Positions 6,130 to 14,173 are shown, counted from the stretch's first letter. The stretch is 19,162 bases of DNA from Clostridium sp. (GCA_004554205.1 SFNH01000029.1:1-19162); one strand, 5' to 3'. The notes: generated by a model not told the origin, from the letters alone. Program-made: numbers and translations.

Positions 6130-6221
6130 AGTTTTACATCCGGCGACCGAACAAAAACGAAAAGCTTAGCCGCGACCGAGGCGAAAGCATTACACCCGGC
6201 GACCGAACAAAGGCGGAAACC
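6130..6221 (+). repeat. Dispersed intergenic repeat, copy C (full unit)
   Basis: On the plus strand this copy matches the reverse of 2029-2120 along its whole length, with only scattered substitutions and one single-base gap. It contains AGTTTTACATCCGGCGACCG, a central GCGACCGAGGCGAAAGC, and CCCGGCGACCGAACAAAG. It ends about 15 nt from the ktrA stop codon. Confidence 0.8.
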
Positions 6222-6235
6222 CCGCCCACGGCTTC

Positions 6236-6889
6236 CTAATGCAGCTCCTTTAAGATATTGTCCACGTCGAGTTTTTTCCCGATCACCATCAGATGCTCGT
6301 CCGCGCGGATCACATAGTCCGCGCCCGGCATCAGCTTCGCCTTCCCATCTTCCTTGGCGCCGAGGATGCTGATGTGGTAACGGTTGCGGATATCCAGATC
6401 CTTAAGACTCTTATCCACCCACTCCGGCAACGGCGGGATCTCGTAGATCGAGTATTCATCAGTCAGCTCGATATAATCAAATACATGGTTTGCGCTGTAG
6501 CGCACCGCGAGCTTCTCCGCGATGTCGCGATCAGGATAGATCACCTCATCGGCGCCGTTTCTGAGAAGGAATTTCGCGTGAATGTCGCGGTTCGCCTTGC
6601 TGACCACATAGCGGCCGCCCAGCTCCTTCACGAGGCTCGTGATCTCCAGGCTGCTCTGGAAATTCGTGCCGATGCAGACAAAGCACAGATCAAAATTGGA
6701 GATCCCAAGACTTTTTAGCACCGCCTCGTTCGTGCAGTCGCCGATCTTCGCGCTGACCACATACGGGAGCAGATCTTCCAAATTCTCCTCCTTCTCGTCC
6801 ACGATCATGACCTGGTTTCCCAGCCTTGATAAATTCATGCAGAGATGGCGTCCGAAACGCCCCATTCCGATAATTAAAATTGACTTCAT
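6236..6889 (-). CDS. ktrA: Potassium uptake regulatory subunit, RCK/TrkA family (KtrA-like)
   Basis: A cytoplasmic gating ring subunit that binds nucleotide and controls the KtrB potassium channel-like subunit. The 217-residue protein has one RCK_N Rossmann domain (about 1-120) with ILIIGMGRFGRHL (GxGxxG) and acidic VDEKEE at the end of beta-2, then an RCK_C domain (about 135-215) with GADYVIRADEHLMVIG. A single RCK unit of this length is KtrA-like rather than the double TrkA. A TTG six bases upstream has no room for a Shine-Dalgarno; GGAGGG sits 7 nt before the ATG at 6889. It starts 27 nt after ktrB, so the two are co-transcribed. Confidence 0.93.
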   Translation of the reverse strand: MKSILIIGMGRFGRHLCMNLSRLGNQVMIVDEKEENLEDLLPYVVSAKIGDCTNEAVLKSLGISNFDLCFVCIGTNFQSSLEITSLVKELGGRYVVSKANRDIHAKFLLRNGADEVIYPDRDIAEKLAVRYSANHVFDYIELTDEYSIYEIPPLPEWVDKSLKDLDIRNRYHISILGAKEDGKAKLMPGADYVIRADEHLMVIGKKLDVDNILKELH

Positions 6890-6916
6890 ATCCAAACCCT
6901 CCGTCCGTTACTATTT

Positions 6917-8278
6917 TTAACCGATTGTGATCCGCTCCTCGGGCTGCCGCACATGCGCCACACGCTTGTGCTGGGTGAAAGAGAGCGCAAAGGAAAGGCT
7001 TCCCACCCGCCCGCAGTACATCAGGAAAATGATCGCGAGGCGCGACGCCGGATTTAACAGCCGTGTGATCCCGGTCGTCATACCCACCGTTCCGATGGCG
7101 GAAAACGTCTCAAACAACACATCCGCCATCGCGATATGCTGCCCCGCCATGATACAGACTGCCGCGGTCAGCGCGAGCGTCAGGTTCATAATGAAGATGG
7201 CGCTGGCGCGCTTGATCGTATCCTCCTCAAGCCGCCTTCCGAACGCATTGACCCCGTAGGTGCGCTGGATCGTAGACCAGAGATATAAATACATCACGAT
7301 GATCGTTGTCGTCTTGACGCCGCCCGCCGTGGAGCCGGGGCTGCCCCCGATAAACATGAGCAGCATCGTGAGCAGCTTGCTTGCATCCGTGAGCGCCGCC
7401 GTATCCACCGTGTTGAAACCGGCGGTCCTTGCCGTGACGGAGCTGAAAAGACTCGTGAGAATCCTTCCGCTCGTGTTCATTCCCACCAGCAGATTCCCCC
7501 GCTCAAAGCAGTAAAACAGCCATGCGCCGCCAAACACCAGCACAAAGGTCGTAAGGAGCACGATCTTTGTGTGAAGCATATATTTTCGGAATTTAAGCCC
7601 GTTCCGGCTCAAATCGTCCCACACCGCAAATCCGATACCGCCGATTATGATCAGCGACATGATGACGAGATTTACCACCCAGTCGTCATAGAAATTTACA
7701 AAGGAGCTGTACGCGCCCTGCCAGCCCATCAGGTCGAACCCCGCGTTGCAGAATGCCGAGATCGAATGGAAGATTCCATAGTAGATCCCTTTTAACACAC
7801 CCACCTGCGGGATGAACCGGAGCGCGAGAAGGAGCGCGCCCGTCCCCTCAAAAAATGCCGTCCCGATCATGATCTTCTTTGCCAGCCTCACCATGCCGCC
7901 GATGTGCAGTGTATTGACGCTCTCCTGCATAAGCCCCCGCTCCTTAAGGCCGATCTTCCTGCGCAGCACGATTGAGAGAAAGACGCCGATCGTGATAAAC
8001 CCGAGACCGCCGATCTGAATCAGCGCAAGGATCACAAGCTGGCCGAATACCGACCAGTGGCTCCAGGTATCATAGACCACAAGCCCCGTCACGCAGGAGG
8101 CGCTGGTCGCCGTAAAGAGGCAGTTGAGAAAGGGGCTTACCTCCCCACTCCTGCTGGAAACCGGCAGCATGAGAAGAAACGTCCCCGTCAGGATGATCCC
8201 GATAAACCCGTAGGCGATAAACTGCGTCTGCGTCAGGTGGCTCCGAACCTGATACAGCTTGTCCGTAATGAAATTCAT
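6917..8278 (-). CDS. ktrB: Potassium uptake membrane subunit, TrkH/KtrB family
   Basis: An integral membrane K+ (Na+-dependent in known Ktr) uptake subunit. The 453 residues contain the four membrane-pore-membrane repeats of the family. The four pore segments are visible, each with its filter glycine: ATSASCVTGL, FCNAGFDL, RTAGFNTVD and IGTVGMTTG. The start at 8278 is chosen because AAGGAGGG lies 8 nt before this ATG, while the GTG at 8284 would touch the Shine-Dalgarno. It follows the zinc-type permease gene by only 18 nt with no terminator between, so it appears to be the fourth gene of a five-gene operon ending in ktrA. Confidence 0.93.
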   Translation of the reverse strand: MNFITDKLYQVRSHLTQTQFIAYGFIGIILTGTFLLMLPVSSRSGEVSPFLNCLFTATSASCVTGLVVYDTWSHWSVFGQLVILALIQIGGLGFITIGVFLSIVLRRKIGLKERGLMQESVNTLHIGGMVRLAKKIMIGTAFFEGTGALLLALRFIPQVGVLKGIYYGIFHSISAFCNAGFDLMGWQGAYSSFVNFYDDWVVNLVIMSLIIIGGIGFAVWDDLSRNGLKFRKYMLHTKIVLLTTFVLVFGGAWLFYCFERGNLLVGMNTSGRILTSLFSSVTARTAGFNTVDTAALTDASKLLTMLLMFIGGSPGSTAGGVKTTTIIVMYLYLWSTIQRTYGVNAFGRRLEEDTIKRASAIFIMNLTLALTAAVCIMAGQHIAMADVLFETFSAIGTVGMTTGITRLLNPASRLAIIFLMYCGRVGSLSFALSFTQHKRVAHVRQPEERITIG

Positions 8279-8296
8279 ACCCACACCCTCCTTTCT

Positions 8297-9118
8297 TCAG
8301 TCCATTTTCCCCAGGGCTGCCCGCACCGCCGTAAACAGCAAAAACGCCGTCAGATTTACGAGAACCACACTCGCGCCCGCGGGCGTCGAGAGTCCGTATG
8401 ATAAGACGATCCCGATGAGAAAGCACACCACCGAGAGCACGCCGGAACAGATCACCACACCGCGGAAACTCTTAAATATCCGCATGGCGGTCAGCGCCGG
8501 GAAAATGATCAGGCTCGAGATCAGCATCGCCCCCATCATGCGCATGCCGAGCACGATCGTCACCGCCGTGAGAACCGCGATCAGCACGTTGTAAAACTCC
8601 ACCTTCACCCCGGTCGCCCTGGCAAAATTCTCATCGAAGGTCACGGCAAACATCTTGTTGTAGCTGAACACAAACAGGCATAAAACCACCGCCGACAGCG
8701 CTGCCGCAAACAGGACATCCTCCCTGCTCATGGCGAGAATACTCCCAAACATATAGCTGCTCACATCCGTCGTCATGCCCGTCGAAAGCGACGTCACAAT
8801 GATGCCGACGGCGAGGGCGCTCGCCGAGATCATGGCGATCGCGGCGTCACTTTTTATCCTGCCGTTTTCCGTGATCCGAAGCAGGAAAAATGCCGCCAGG
8901 GTCACGAGGGGGATGGAGACCTTAAGCGGAGACCAGCCCACGGCGAGCGCGATGGAGAGCGCGCCGAAAGAGACATGGGACAATCCGTCGCCGATCATGG
9001 AATAGCGCTTTAACACCAGACTGACGCCGAGAAGCGCCGCACACAGCGATACCAGGGCGCCGCCCAAAACGGCGCGCACCACAAAGGGGTAGGATAACAT
9101 CTCCGAGATCATGCTCAC
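8297..9118 (-). CDS. znuB: Metal ABC transporter permease (ZnuB-like, ABC-3 family)
   Basis: Membrane channel subunit of a high-affinity Zn2+ (or Mn2+) importer. The 273 residues are almost entirely hydrophobic segments separated by short loops, with family markers RAVLGGALVSLCAALLGVSL near the N-terminus, GDGLSHVSFG (about 42-51), and GMRMMGAMLISSLIIFPA in the second half. The start is GTG (9118), 8 nt after GGAGGTGAT, overlapping the znuC stop by 4 nt. The next ATG is 14 nt from the Shine-Dalgarno and less likely. The final helix region is normal in length. Confidence 0.92.
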   Translation of the reverse strand: MSMISEMLSYPFVVRAVLGGALVSLCAALLGVSLVLKRYSMIGDGLSHVSFGALSIALAVGWSPLKVSIPLVTLAAFFLLRITENGRIKSDAAIAMISASALAVGIIVTSLSTGMTTDVSSYMFGSILAMSREDVLFAAALSAVVLCLFVFSYNKMFAVTFDENFARATGVKVEFYNVLIAVLTAVTIVLGMRMMGAMLISSLIIFPALTAMRIFKSFRGVVICSGVLSVVCFLIGIVLSYGLSTPAGASVVLVNLTAFLLFTAVRAALGKMD

Positions 9119-9825
9119 GCCTCATCACCTCCCAGAAAGCTCTTTCCCGCCGCGCTCGCCCTGTACTCCGAGACGCTTCCGAAAAACAGTGCGCGCTGCT
9201 GCATATGCAGGATCCTGTCCGCCTGGGTGAGCACATTGCGGATATCGTGGGACACCATGATGATCGTGATGCCGTCCTTTTTGTTCAGCCCGCGGATCAT
9301 GTGATAGAAATCCTGGATCGCCGACGGATCTAATCCCGTGATCGGCTCATCCAGGATCAGAAGCTGCTCGGTCGCGCACAGTGCGCGCGCGATGAGCACA
9401 CGCTGTTTCTGGCCCCCGGAGAGCTCCCGATAGCACTTTGCCTTTAAGTCCGCCACGCCCATGCGCTCCATGCTGCGCGCCGCCATCATCCGCTCCGCGG
9501 CCGAATAAAACGGGCGGTTTCCCCTGCGGTTTAACGTGCCGGAGAGCACCACCTCGCGGACCGTCGCGGGAAAATCCTTCTGCGCCGCGGTCTGCTGGGG
9601 AAGATACCCGATGCCGCTTTTCTTAAGCTCCTCCGAGACGGTGAGCGCCCCGGCGGTGGGCTTTAAGAGGCCGAGGAGCCCCTTGATAAGCGTGCTCTTG
9701 CCGGAGCCATTCTCCCCCACCACGCAGAGGTAGTCGCCGGGATAGATCTCAAGATTCAAGTCAATCACCGCGTCGTGGTTCTCATATCCAAAATCTACGT
9801 GTTCACAAGTGATAATTGGTCTCAT
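9115..9825 (-). CDS. znuC: Metal ABC transporter ATP-binding protein (ZnuC-like)
   Basis: ATPase driving the metal importer, cytoplasmic face. The 236 residues contain Walker A GENGSGKST, Q-loop LPQQTA, signature LSGGQKQRV, Walker B LLILDEP, and H-loop MVSHD, so it should be active. It overlaps both neighbours by 4 nt (ATGA/GTGA), indicating translational coupling in the order binding protein, ATPase, permease. Sequence features alone do not separate zinc from manganese; zinc is inferred from the His-rich binding protein. Confidence 0.93.
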   Translation of the reverse strand: MRPIITCEHVDFGYENHDAVIDLNLEIYPGDYLCVVGENGSGKSTLIKGLLGLLKPTAGALTVSEELKKSGIGYLPQQTAAQKDFPATVREVVLSGTLNRRGNRPFYSAAERMMAARSMERMGVADLKAKCYRELSGGQKQRVLIARALCATEQLLILDEPITGLDPSAIQDFYHMIRGLNKKDGITIIMVSHDIRNVLTQADRILHMQQRALFFGSVSEYRASAAGKSFLGGDEA

Positions 9826-10832
9826 TCGGCAATCCCTTTTCTCAGATTCTCTATATTCTGACGCATCAGAGCGGCGTAGGTGATGCCGCTGTCAAACTGG
9901 GCGCGGGTGACATTGTGGCAGGAATGCAGAAGGAGCGGCTTCGCCCCGGTCTCCTCACCGATGATCTGTGCCACCCTGTGGCTGCTGAGCTCTAAATAAT
10001 ACACAGCCGGGATATTCTTCTCCTTCACCTTGTCGATCAGGTACGCGATCGTCTTCGCGCTCGGCTCCGTGTCAGTGCTGCATCCGGAGAATGCGGCGCG
10101 GTAATCAAGCCCGTACTCCTCCGCGAGATACCGGAACGGAAATTTATCCGCCACGATGATCATGTTGCGCCTGCGCTCCGCGCAGACCTCGCGAAATCCC
10201 GCGTCGATGTCCGCGAGCTCTTTTAGAAAGCTCTCCGCCCCCGCCCGGTACGCGCGGGCGTTTTCCGGGTCCGCCTGTGTGAGCGTATCCCTGATGGCCT
10301 CCACAAGCTTCATCGCGCCCACCGGCGACGTCCAGATATGCTCGTCATACTCGATCTCGACCTCATGTCCGTCGTAATCCACATACGATTTATGCCCGGC
10401 GTGGTCATGACCGTGCTCTTCCTCCATGCCCTCCACCTGCTCCTCGCGGAGCGTGTCCACAAAATCAAGCATCGTGACAACCGTCATCCCCCGCGTGTCG
10501 AGCGCACAAAGCGCCTCATCAAGCCAGTGCTCCATCGCTCCGCCGTTGCGGATCAGAACATCCGCATCCTGGATCATGCGCATGTCCGCGGGCGTCGGCT
10601 CAAAGGAGTGGCTGTCCATACCGGCAGGCAGCACCAGCTTAAGATCCACCTTATCCCCCGCCACCTGCCTCACAAAATCGTAGTAGGGAAACAGCGTGGT
10701 GACTACCTTTAACCGCTTCCCGTCATTCTCCGGCCGGCCCTGCGCGTTACCCGCGTTACAGCCGCCAAGAAGCAGCGCCGCAATAAGCGGCAGCAGAAAC
10801 AGCGCCGGGATATTTTTCATTCTTTTCCTCAT
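9822..10832 (-). CDS. znuA: Metal-binding lipoprotein of the ABC importer (ZnuA-like)
   Basis: Extracytoplasmic solute-binding protein (cluster A-I) delivering Zn2+ or Mn2+. It is 336 residues with a lipoprotein signal (lipobox LLGGC, Cys25). Metal ligands expected from the family are visible: His in GMDSHSFEP, a His-rich loop EEEHGHDHAGH (typical of zinc rather than manganese binders), and His in DEHIWTSP, with ELSSHRV and an acidic C-terminal ligand region later. The ATG at 10832 has AGGAAAA close to it; an ATG at 10820 with GAGG 6 nt upstream is an equal or better start. First gene of the znuACB-ktrBA run, divergent from a MerR regulator. Confidence 0.92.
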   Translation of the reverse strand: MRKRMKNIPALFLLPLIAALLLGGCNAGNAQGRPENDGKRLKVVTTLFPYYDFVRQVAGDKVDLKLVLPAGMDSHSFEPTPADMRMIQDADVLIRNGGAMEHWLDEALCALDTRGMTVVTMLDFVDTLREEQVEGMEEEHGHDHAGHKSYVDYDGHEVEIEYDEHIWTSPVGAMKLVEAIRDTLTQADPENARAYRAGAESFLKELADIDAGFREVCAERRRNMIIVADKFPFRYLAEEYGLDYRAAFSGCSTDTEPSAKTIAYLIDKVKEKNIPAVYYLELSSHRVAQIIGEETGAKPLLLHSCHNVTRAQFDSGITYAALMRQNIENLRKGIAE

Positions 10833-10924
10833 TTTTCCTGTCTGAAACGAACCTCATGCAATCCCTGTCTTTTTTACCCGGATAGTATAGCACATTATTC
10901 CCGTAAAGAAAAGCCATCAAATTT

Positions 10925-10946
10925 TAATGAATCTTACATATCATTA
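10925..10946. promoter_or_regulatory. Palindrome in the znuA / MerR divergent region
   Basis: TAATGA (10925-10930) and TCATTA (10941-10946) form an inverted repeat with a 10-nt centre. It lies upstream of both divergent genes, 18 nt before the MerR -35. The arms recall the TAAT/ATTA ends of Zur-type sites, but the match is too short to name the regulator. Confidence 0.4.
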
Positions 10947-10963
10947 CATTTTCCTTACTTGCA

Positions 10964-10992
10964 TTGATTTTCGTTCGCCGCGTTGTTATACC
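10964..10992 (+). promoter_or_regulatory. Promoter of the MerR-family gene
   Basis: -35 TTGATT (10964-10969) and -10 TATACC (10987-10992) with a 17-nt spacer on the plus strand. The spacer is the ordinary 17 nt, not the 19-20 nt of promoters activated by MerR proteins, so it does not look self-activated. Confidence 0.6.
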
Positions 10993-11025
10993 ATTAAGAG
11001 CAGTATTTTTTGGAGGTAGTATCAG

Positions 11026-11847
11026 ATGGAACAGACAAAATATCTCATCGGCGACGTAGCCAATCTGATCGGCATGAGCAGAGACACCCTGCGCCACTAC
11101 GAAAAGCTTGGTATCCTCTCCTCCGAAAAGGGAGACAACGGCTACCGCTACTATACCGACGAGGACATCTCTCGTCTGGTGGGCATCATGTATCAGAGAA
11201 AGATGGATATCGGGCTCGGGGAGATTGCTGATCTTTGGGACGGCGACAGCTCTATAGCGCGGCTGTCCGGCATCCTGGAACAGAGATTAAAAGAGGAGGA
11301 GCTTGAGATCAGGCGTCACAGGCAGACCGTGGCGAGGCTGAAAATGGCCCGCGAGGACTGCGAGAATATCCGCAGCCATTTAGACCGGATCGCTGTCATG
11401 GAATTTCCGAAGACATATGTCATTGACTCGCACACGGATATCCGGGACAGCATTCCTCTGTATTTTCAGTATTCAAGGGAATATTCCGGCCTCGACATGA
11501 TGTATGTGTTTGATGAATACACCTGGAAGCAAAGCCAGAATGCCATGTGCATCGACTATAAAAACTCCCAGCTCGTGCTGAAGCAGGATGTAAAGAAATT
11601 TGTGGATTACGACTTCCCGGAATATTCGTCGAGCCTCAATCGCTCTTCCCCATGCGTGTCCGCCTTCCGGCTCTCGACCAGCCGCATTCCCTCGGCAAAG
11701 GACATAGAGCCGATGGTCGAATGGGCAAAGGAGCAGGGGCTTACAGTCTCTCACCAGCTCTACTGCACCTTCACGCTTCAGGGGATGGCAGGCGGCGAGC
11801 AGGCCTATTACTTACAGCTCTATCTTCCGCTCGTAACGCCTCAGTAA
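11026..11847 (+). CDS. MerR-family transcriptional regulator with effector-binding C-terminus
   Basis: DNA-binding regulator, 273 residues. The N-terminal MerR winged helix-turn-helix is clear: YLIGDVANLIGMSRDTLRHY, then GLGEIADL, followed by a coiled-coil dimerisation helix (about 70-115, ILEQRLKEEELEIRRHRQTV...). The remaining ~155 residues look like a BmrR/GyrI-type small-molecule binding domain (LYCTFTLQG...YYLQLYLPL at the end). The Cys cluster of metal-sensing MerR proteins (ZntR, CueR) is not seen in the dimerisation region, so a zinc-sensing role is unlikely despite the zinc importer next door. GGAGG lies 10 nt before the ATG. A terminator follows at 11868. Target genes are unknown. 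Confidence 0.9.
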   Translation: MEQTKYLIGDVANLIGMSRDTLRHYEKLGILSSEKGDNGYRYYTDEDISRLVGIMYQRKMDIGLGEIADLWDGDSSIARLSGILEQRLKEEELEIRRHRQTVARLKMAREDCENIRSHLDRIAVMEFPKTYVIDSHTDIRDSIPLYFQYSREYSGLDMMYVFDEYTWKQSQNAMCIDYKNSQLVLKQDVKKFVDYDFPEYSSSLNRSSPCVSAFRLSTSRIPSAKDIEPMVEWAKEQGLTVSHQLYCTFTLQGMAGGEQAYYLQLYLPLVTPQ

Positions 11848-11867
11848 CTTTTCAGTTACGCGCATAC

Positions 11868-11908
11868 AAAAGCTGCCGCGAATCATGCGATTTACGGCAG
11901 CTTTTTTT
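11868..11908 (+). terminator. Terminator after the MerR gene, probably bidirectional
   Basis: An 11-bp stem AAAAGCTGCCG / CGGCAGCTTTT (11868-11878, 11895-11905) with a 16-nt loop is followed by T to 11908. It lies between convergent genes. The A-run on the left makes it usable, less strongly, for the minus-strand cell-wall-binding protein gene. Confidence 0.85.
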
Positions 11909-11932
11909 AATTTAATTCTGTTATCGTTTCAA

Positions 11933-13366
11933 TCAGTTCTTATCGGCAGTCCACTTCTCGGTTCCTCTGTATGTCACAACGCCGCTTGCGTCAGTGCAGT
12001 AGTAGGTATCGTCCGCATCCTTTACATTCTTCTTATTCTTCTGAATGTTTCCCGCTGTGTTGATCAGGTAATCCTCGCCGTCCACATTAACGACAGCAAG
12101 CTTTTCATCGCGATCCGCCTTAAGCAGCCTTCCGTGATCATAGATAGAACCGCTCTGGATTCCATGATAACCCTGGCCGCGCTCGGAGCCGGATTTGTGG
12201 AATTCAAAGGTGTACTTTTCGCCGTCAAGGTCAATCGTCGCCTTTCCGGTCTTCATCGCGCCCTCCTTGGAATTGCCTCCGAAGTAATATACCGCGTACG
12301 CCTCGTCCCCGGTCGGAAGCTCGTCAAGACTCTCAATCTTGTGGTAGTCCGTGATCTCATTGTCATTAACGCTCATCTTGTAAAGTCCTGACAGCATCTT
12401 TCCGTACTGGTCAAACGCGTAATAGTAACCGCCGATCTTCTTGATCTGGCTCTTTACGATCTCGCCTCCCTTAAGGCCGTAGAACCAGCAGGCCTCGCCG
12501 TCGCTGTAGCCCTCCGGATCGACCGACTCACCCGGTACGGTCTTAAACCAGCCCTCGGACAGCCAGCTATCCTCAGGTCTGCTGTAGAACATATTGCCCG
12601 GGGCGGACTGATCCGCGTCAGTGGCAATCTCGTACCAGTTAAAGATCGCGTTCCCGTTTTCCCCGAAACGGTACTTCTTTCCGTTGATGGTCTTCTTGAC
12701 ATCAGCGGCTTTCTTTCCGTTGGAGCCGAAGTAGAACCAGTACCAGCCCTTGAACTCCTCGTCCTCCTGCTCGTCGTCCTCCACCTCGATCTGTGCCCAC
12801 TCGCTCACGCGCAGGGAGCCATCGTCCGCGTCGCCCATGTAGTAGACGCCGTTCTTCCACGCGTCCTCGCCGGTCTGCCGCTCGGACTGCTCATTGACCC
12901 AGCCGTACAGCATTCTTCCCTCGGAATCAAACGCGTATTTCTCTGTAGTCCCGTCAGCCTTCTTAATGCTCTTAAACGTCGTCTTGTCCGTAGACGGAGC
13001 CTTGTAGGCCTTTCCGTTCTGCCCGAAATAATACCAGCAGGTCTGTGCGGCATCCTCGCTGTCGTCGTCATTTTCCCTCTCCAGCCATCTGTTTGCGACC
13101 ATGACGCCGTTTTCATCGACATAGTAATGATCCTCGCCGTCCTCGATGAGACGATCGACTGCCATATCGCCGTTCTCGTCCAGCCAGTACCAGTTATTGC
13201 CGGATTTCTTCCAACTGTCGGTGACGCGGTCGCCGTGGGAATCATAATAGTGCCAGGTGTCTCCCTCCATCTGCCAGCCGGTGGCTGCAAACGACATCAT
13301 GGACGCCCCTATGGTAAATGCCGCTGCAACGCAGGGAATCAAAGTTCTTTTTGTCTGTTTCTTCAT
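11933..13366 (-). CDS. Secreted cell-wall/glucan-binding repeat protein
   Basis: A secreted surface protein of 477 residues. After the signal peptide (MKKQTKRTLIPCVAAAFTIG..., cleavage near SFAA) the mature protein consists of Trp/Tyr/Gly-rich repeats of the choline/glucan-binding (CW_binding_1) type, for example GWQMEGDTWHYYDSHGD, NNWYWLDENGDM, DHYYVDENGVM, CWYYFGQNGK, YAFDSEGRM. There is no recognisable hydrolase or peptidase domain. Long acidic inserts (EDDEQEDEEF, ENDDDSEDA) interrupt the repeats. The start at 13366 has AAGGAG 10 nt upstream; the GTG at 13390 lies before that site. No clear promoter is seen in the 111-nt gap from the HAD gene. Confidence 0.88.
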   Translation of the reverse strand: MKKQTKRTLIPCVAAAFTIGASMMSFAATGWQMEGDTWHYYDSHGDRVTDSWKKSGNNWYWLDENGDMAVDRLIEDGEDHYYVDENGVMVANRWLERENDDDSEDAAQTCWYYFGQNGKAYKAPSTDKTTFKSIKKADGTTEKYAFDSEGRMLYGWVNEQSERQTGEDAWKNGVYYMGDADDGSLRVSEWAQIEVEDDEQEDEEFKGWYWFYFGSNGKKAADVKKTINGKKYRFGENGNAIFNWYEIATDADQSAPGNMFYSRPEDSWLSEGWFKTVPGESVDPEGYSDGEACWFYGLKGGEIVKSQIKKIGGYYYAFDQYGKMLSGLYKMSVNDNEITDYHKIESLDELPTGDEAYAVYYFGGNSKEGAMKTGKATIDLDGEKYTFEFHKSGSERGQGYHGIQSGSIYDHGRLLKADRDEKLAVVNVDGEDYLINTAGNIQKNKKNVKDADDTYYCTDASGVVTYRGTEKWTADKN

Positions 13367-13410
13367 TACTGCATTTCTCCTTTCGCACACTTACTTCCTG
13401 TGTCCGGGCG

Positions 13411-13466
13411 GGTGAGCCTTTGCTTCCCGCCTGCCTGTTCACCTTACACCCTCGAACAGTTCCAGG
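13411..13466. repeat. Two imperfect palindromes between the HAD gene and the wall-binding gene
   Basis: GGCGGG...CCCGCC (approximately 13407-13431) and CCCTCGAAC-A-GTTCCAGGG (approximately 13449-13467, one mismatched pair per arm) lie in the 111-nt gap between the two minus-strand genes. Neither is followed by a T-run. They could be operators or mRNA structures. Confidence 0.3.
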
Positions 13467-13477
13467 GTCAAGCGAAG

Positions 13478-14158
13478 TCAGCATTTCGTAAGAATGCGTA
13501 AGGATTGTGGCAGGATTTTACACACTTCCCCCGGATGGTCGATCACATACTGGGGATGGAAAGACTCAAGCTCCTCCCTCCCGCGAAATCCCCAGGTGAC
13601 GCCCACCGTCGTAAGCCCCGCCGCAAGCCCGGTTTTCATATCTGTATTGGTATCTCCGAAATACAGGCATTCCTCCGGCTTTACGTCAAACGCCTCAAGG
13701 ATCCGGTACACACCCGCCGGGTCCGGCTTTCGCGGGATACCCGGCTGCTCGCCCGCCACATAATCAAAATAGCCCGCTCCAAACACGGTCTCGATATTCT
13801 CCACGGTGCGCGCATGGGGCTTATTCGAGAGCACTGCAATCCGAATCCCCTTATCTTTAAGCGTCTCAAGCAGCTTAAGAATCCCGTCATAAGGGCGTAC
13901 ATGGTACATACAATGCTCCGCAAACAGCTCCATATACACGGTGAGAGCCTCGCCATAATGTGCGAGGGAGTCATCCCCGCTGTATTTCAGCGCGCGCTCC
14001 ACCAAAAGCTTGTAGCCGTCCCCCACAAACATCTTTATATGCGCTTCATCCACCGGCGGATAGCCGAAACGCGAGAGCATCAGATTTGTGGTATGAGTGA
14101 GCGCCTCAAGCGTATTAAGGAGCGTTCCGTCCAGGTCAAAAATACAGCATTTTATCAT
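13478..14158 (-). CDS. HAD-family phosphatase (phosphoglycolate phosphatase-like)
   Basis: A soluble phosphohydrolase of 226 residues. HAD motif I is FDLDGTLLN (nucleophile Asp8, Asp10), followed by an alpha-helical cap; motif II is in VLSNKPHAR, motif III lysine in PRKPDP, and motif IV is YFGDTNTDMKTG. All catalytic residues are present. It resembles Gph/PGP-type HADs but the substrate cannot be told. AGGATGG precedes the ATG. It begins 15 nt after the NSS transporter, so the two are one transcription unit. Confidence 0.9.
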   Translation of the reverse strand: MIKCCIFDLDGTLLNTLEALTHTTNLMLSRFGYPPVDEAHIKMFVGDGYKLLVERALKYSGDDSLAHYGEALTVYMELFAEHCMYHVRPYDGILKLLETLKDKGIRIAVLSNKPHARTVENIETVFGAGYFDYVAGEQPGIPRKPDPAGVYRILEAFDVKPEECLYFGDTNTDMKTGLAAGLTTVGVTWGFRGREELESFHPQYVIDHPGEVCKILPQSLRILTKC

Positions 14159-14173
14159 TGTTTTCCATCCTCT

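Noticed and set aside
5841..6239. Plus-strand frame of 132 codons in the repeat region
   Set aside because: The product is low-complexity Arg/Pro/Ala sequence made from the dispersed repeats, with no ribosome binding site.
11026..11847. MerR protein as the zinc sensor of the znu operon
   Set aside because: The Cys ligands of metal-sensing MerR proteins are not visible, the C-terminal domain is of the large effector-binding type, and its promoter spacer is an ordinary 17 nt.
11885..12391. Plus-strand frame of 168 codons opposite the wall-binding gene
   Set aside because: It begins in the terminator hairpin, lacks a ribosome binding site, and is antisense to a clearly coding frame.
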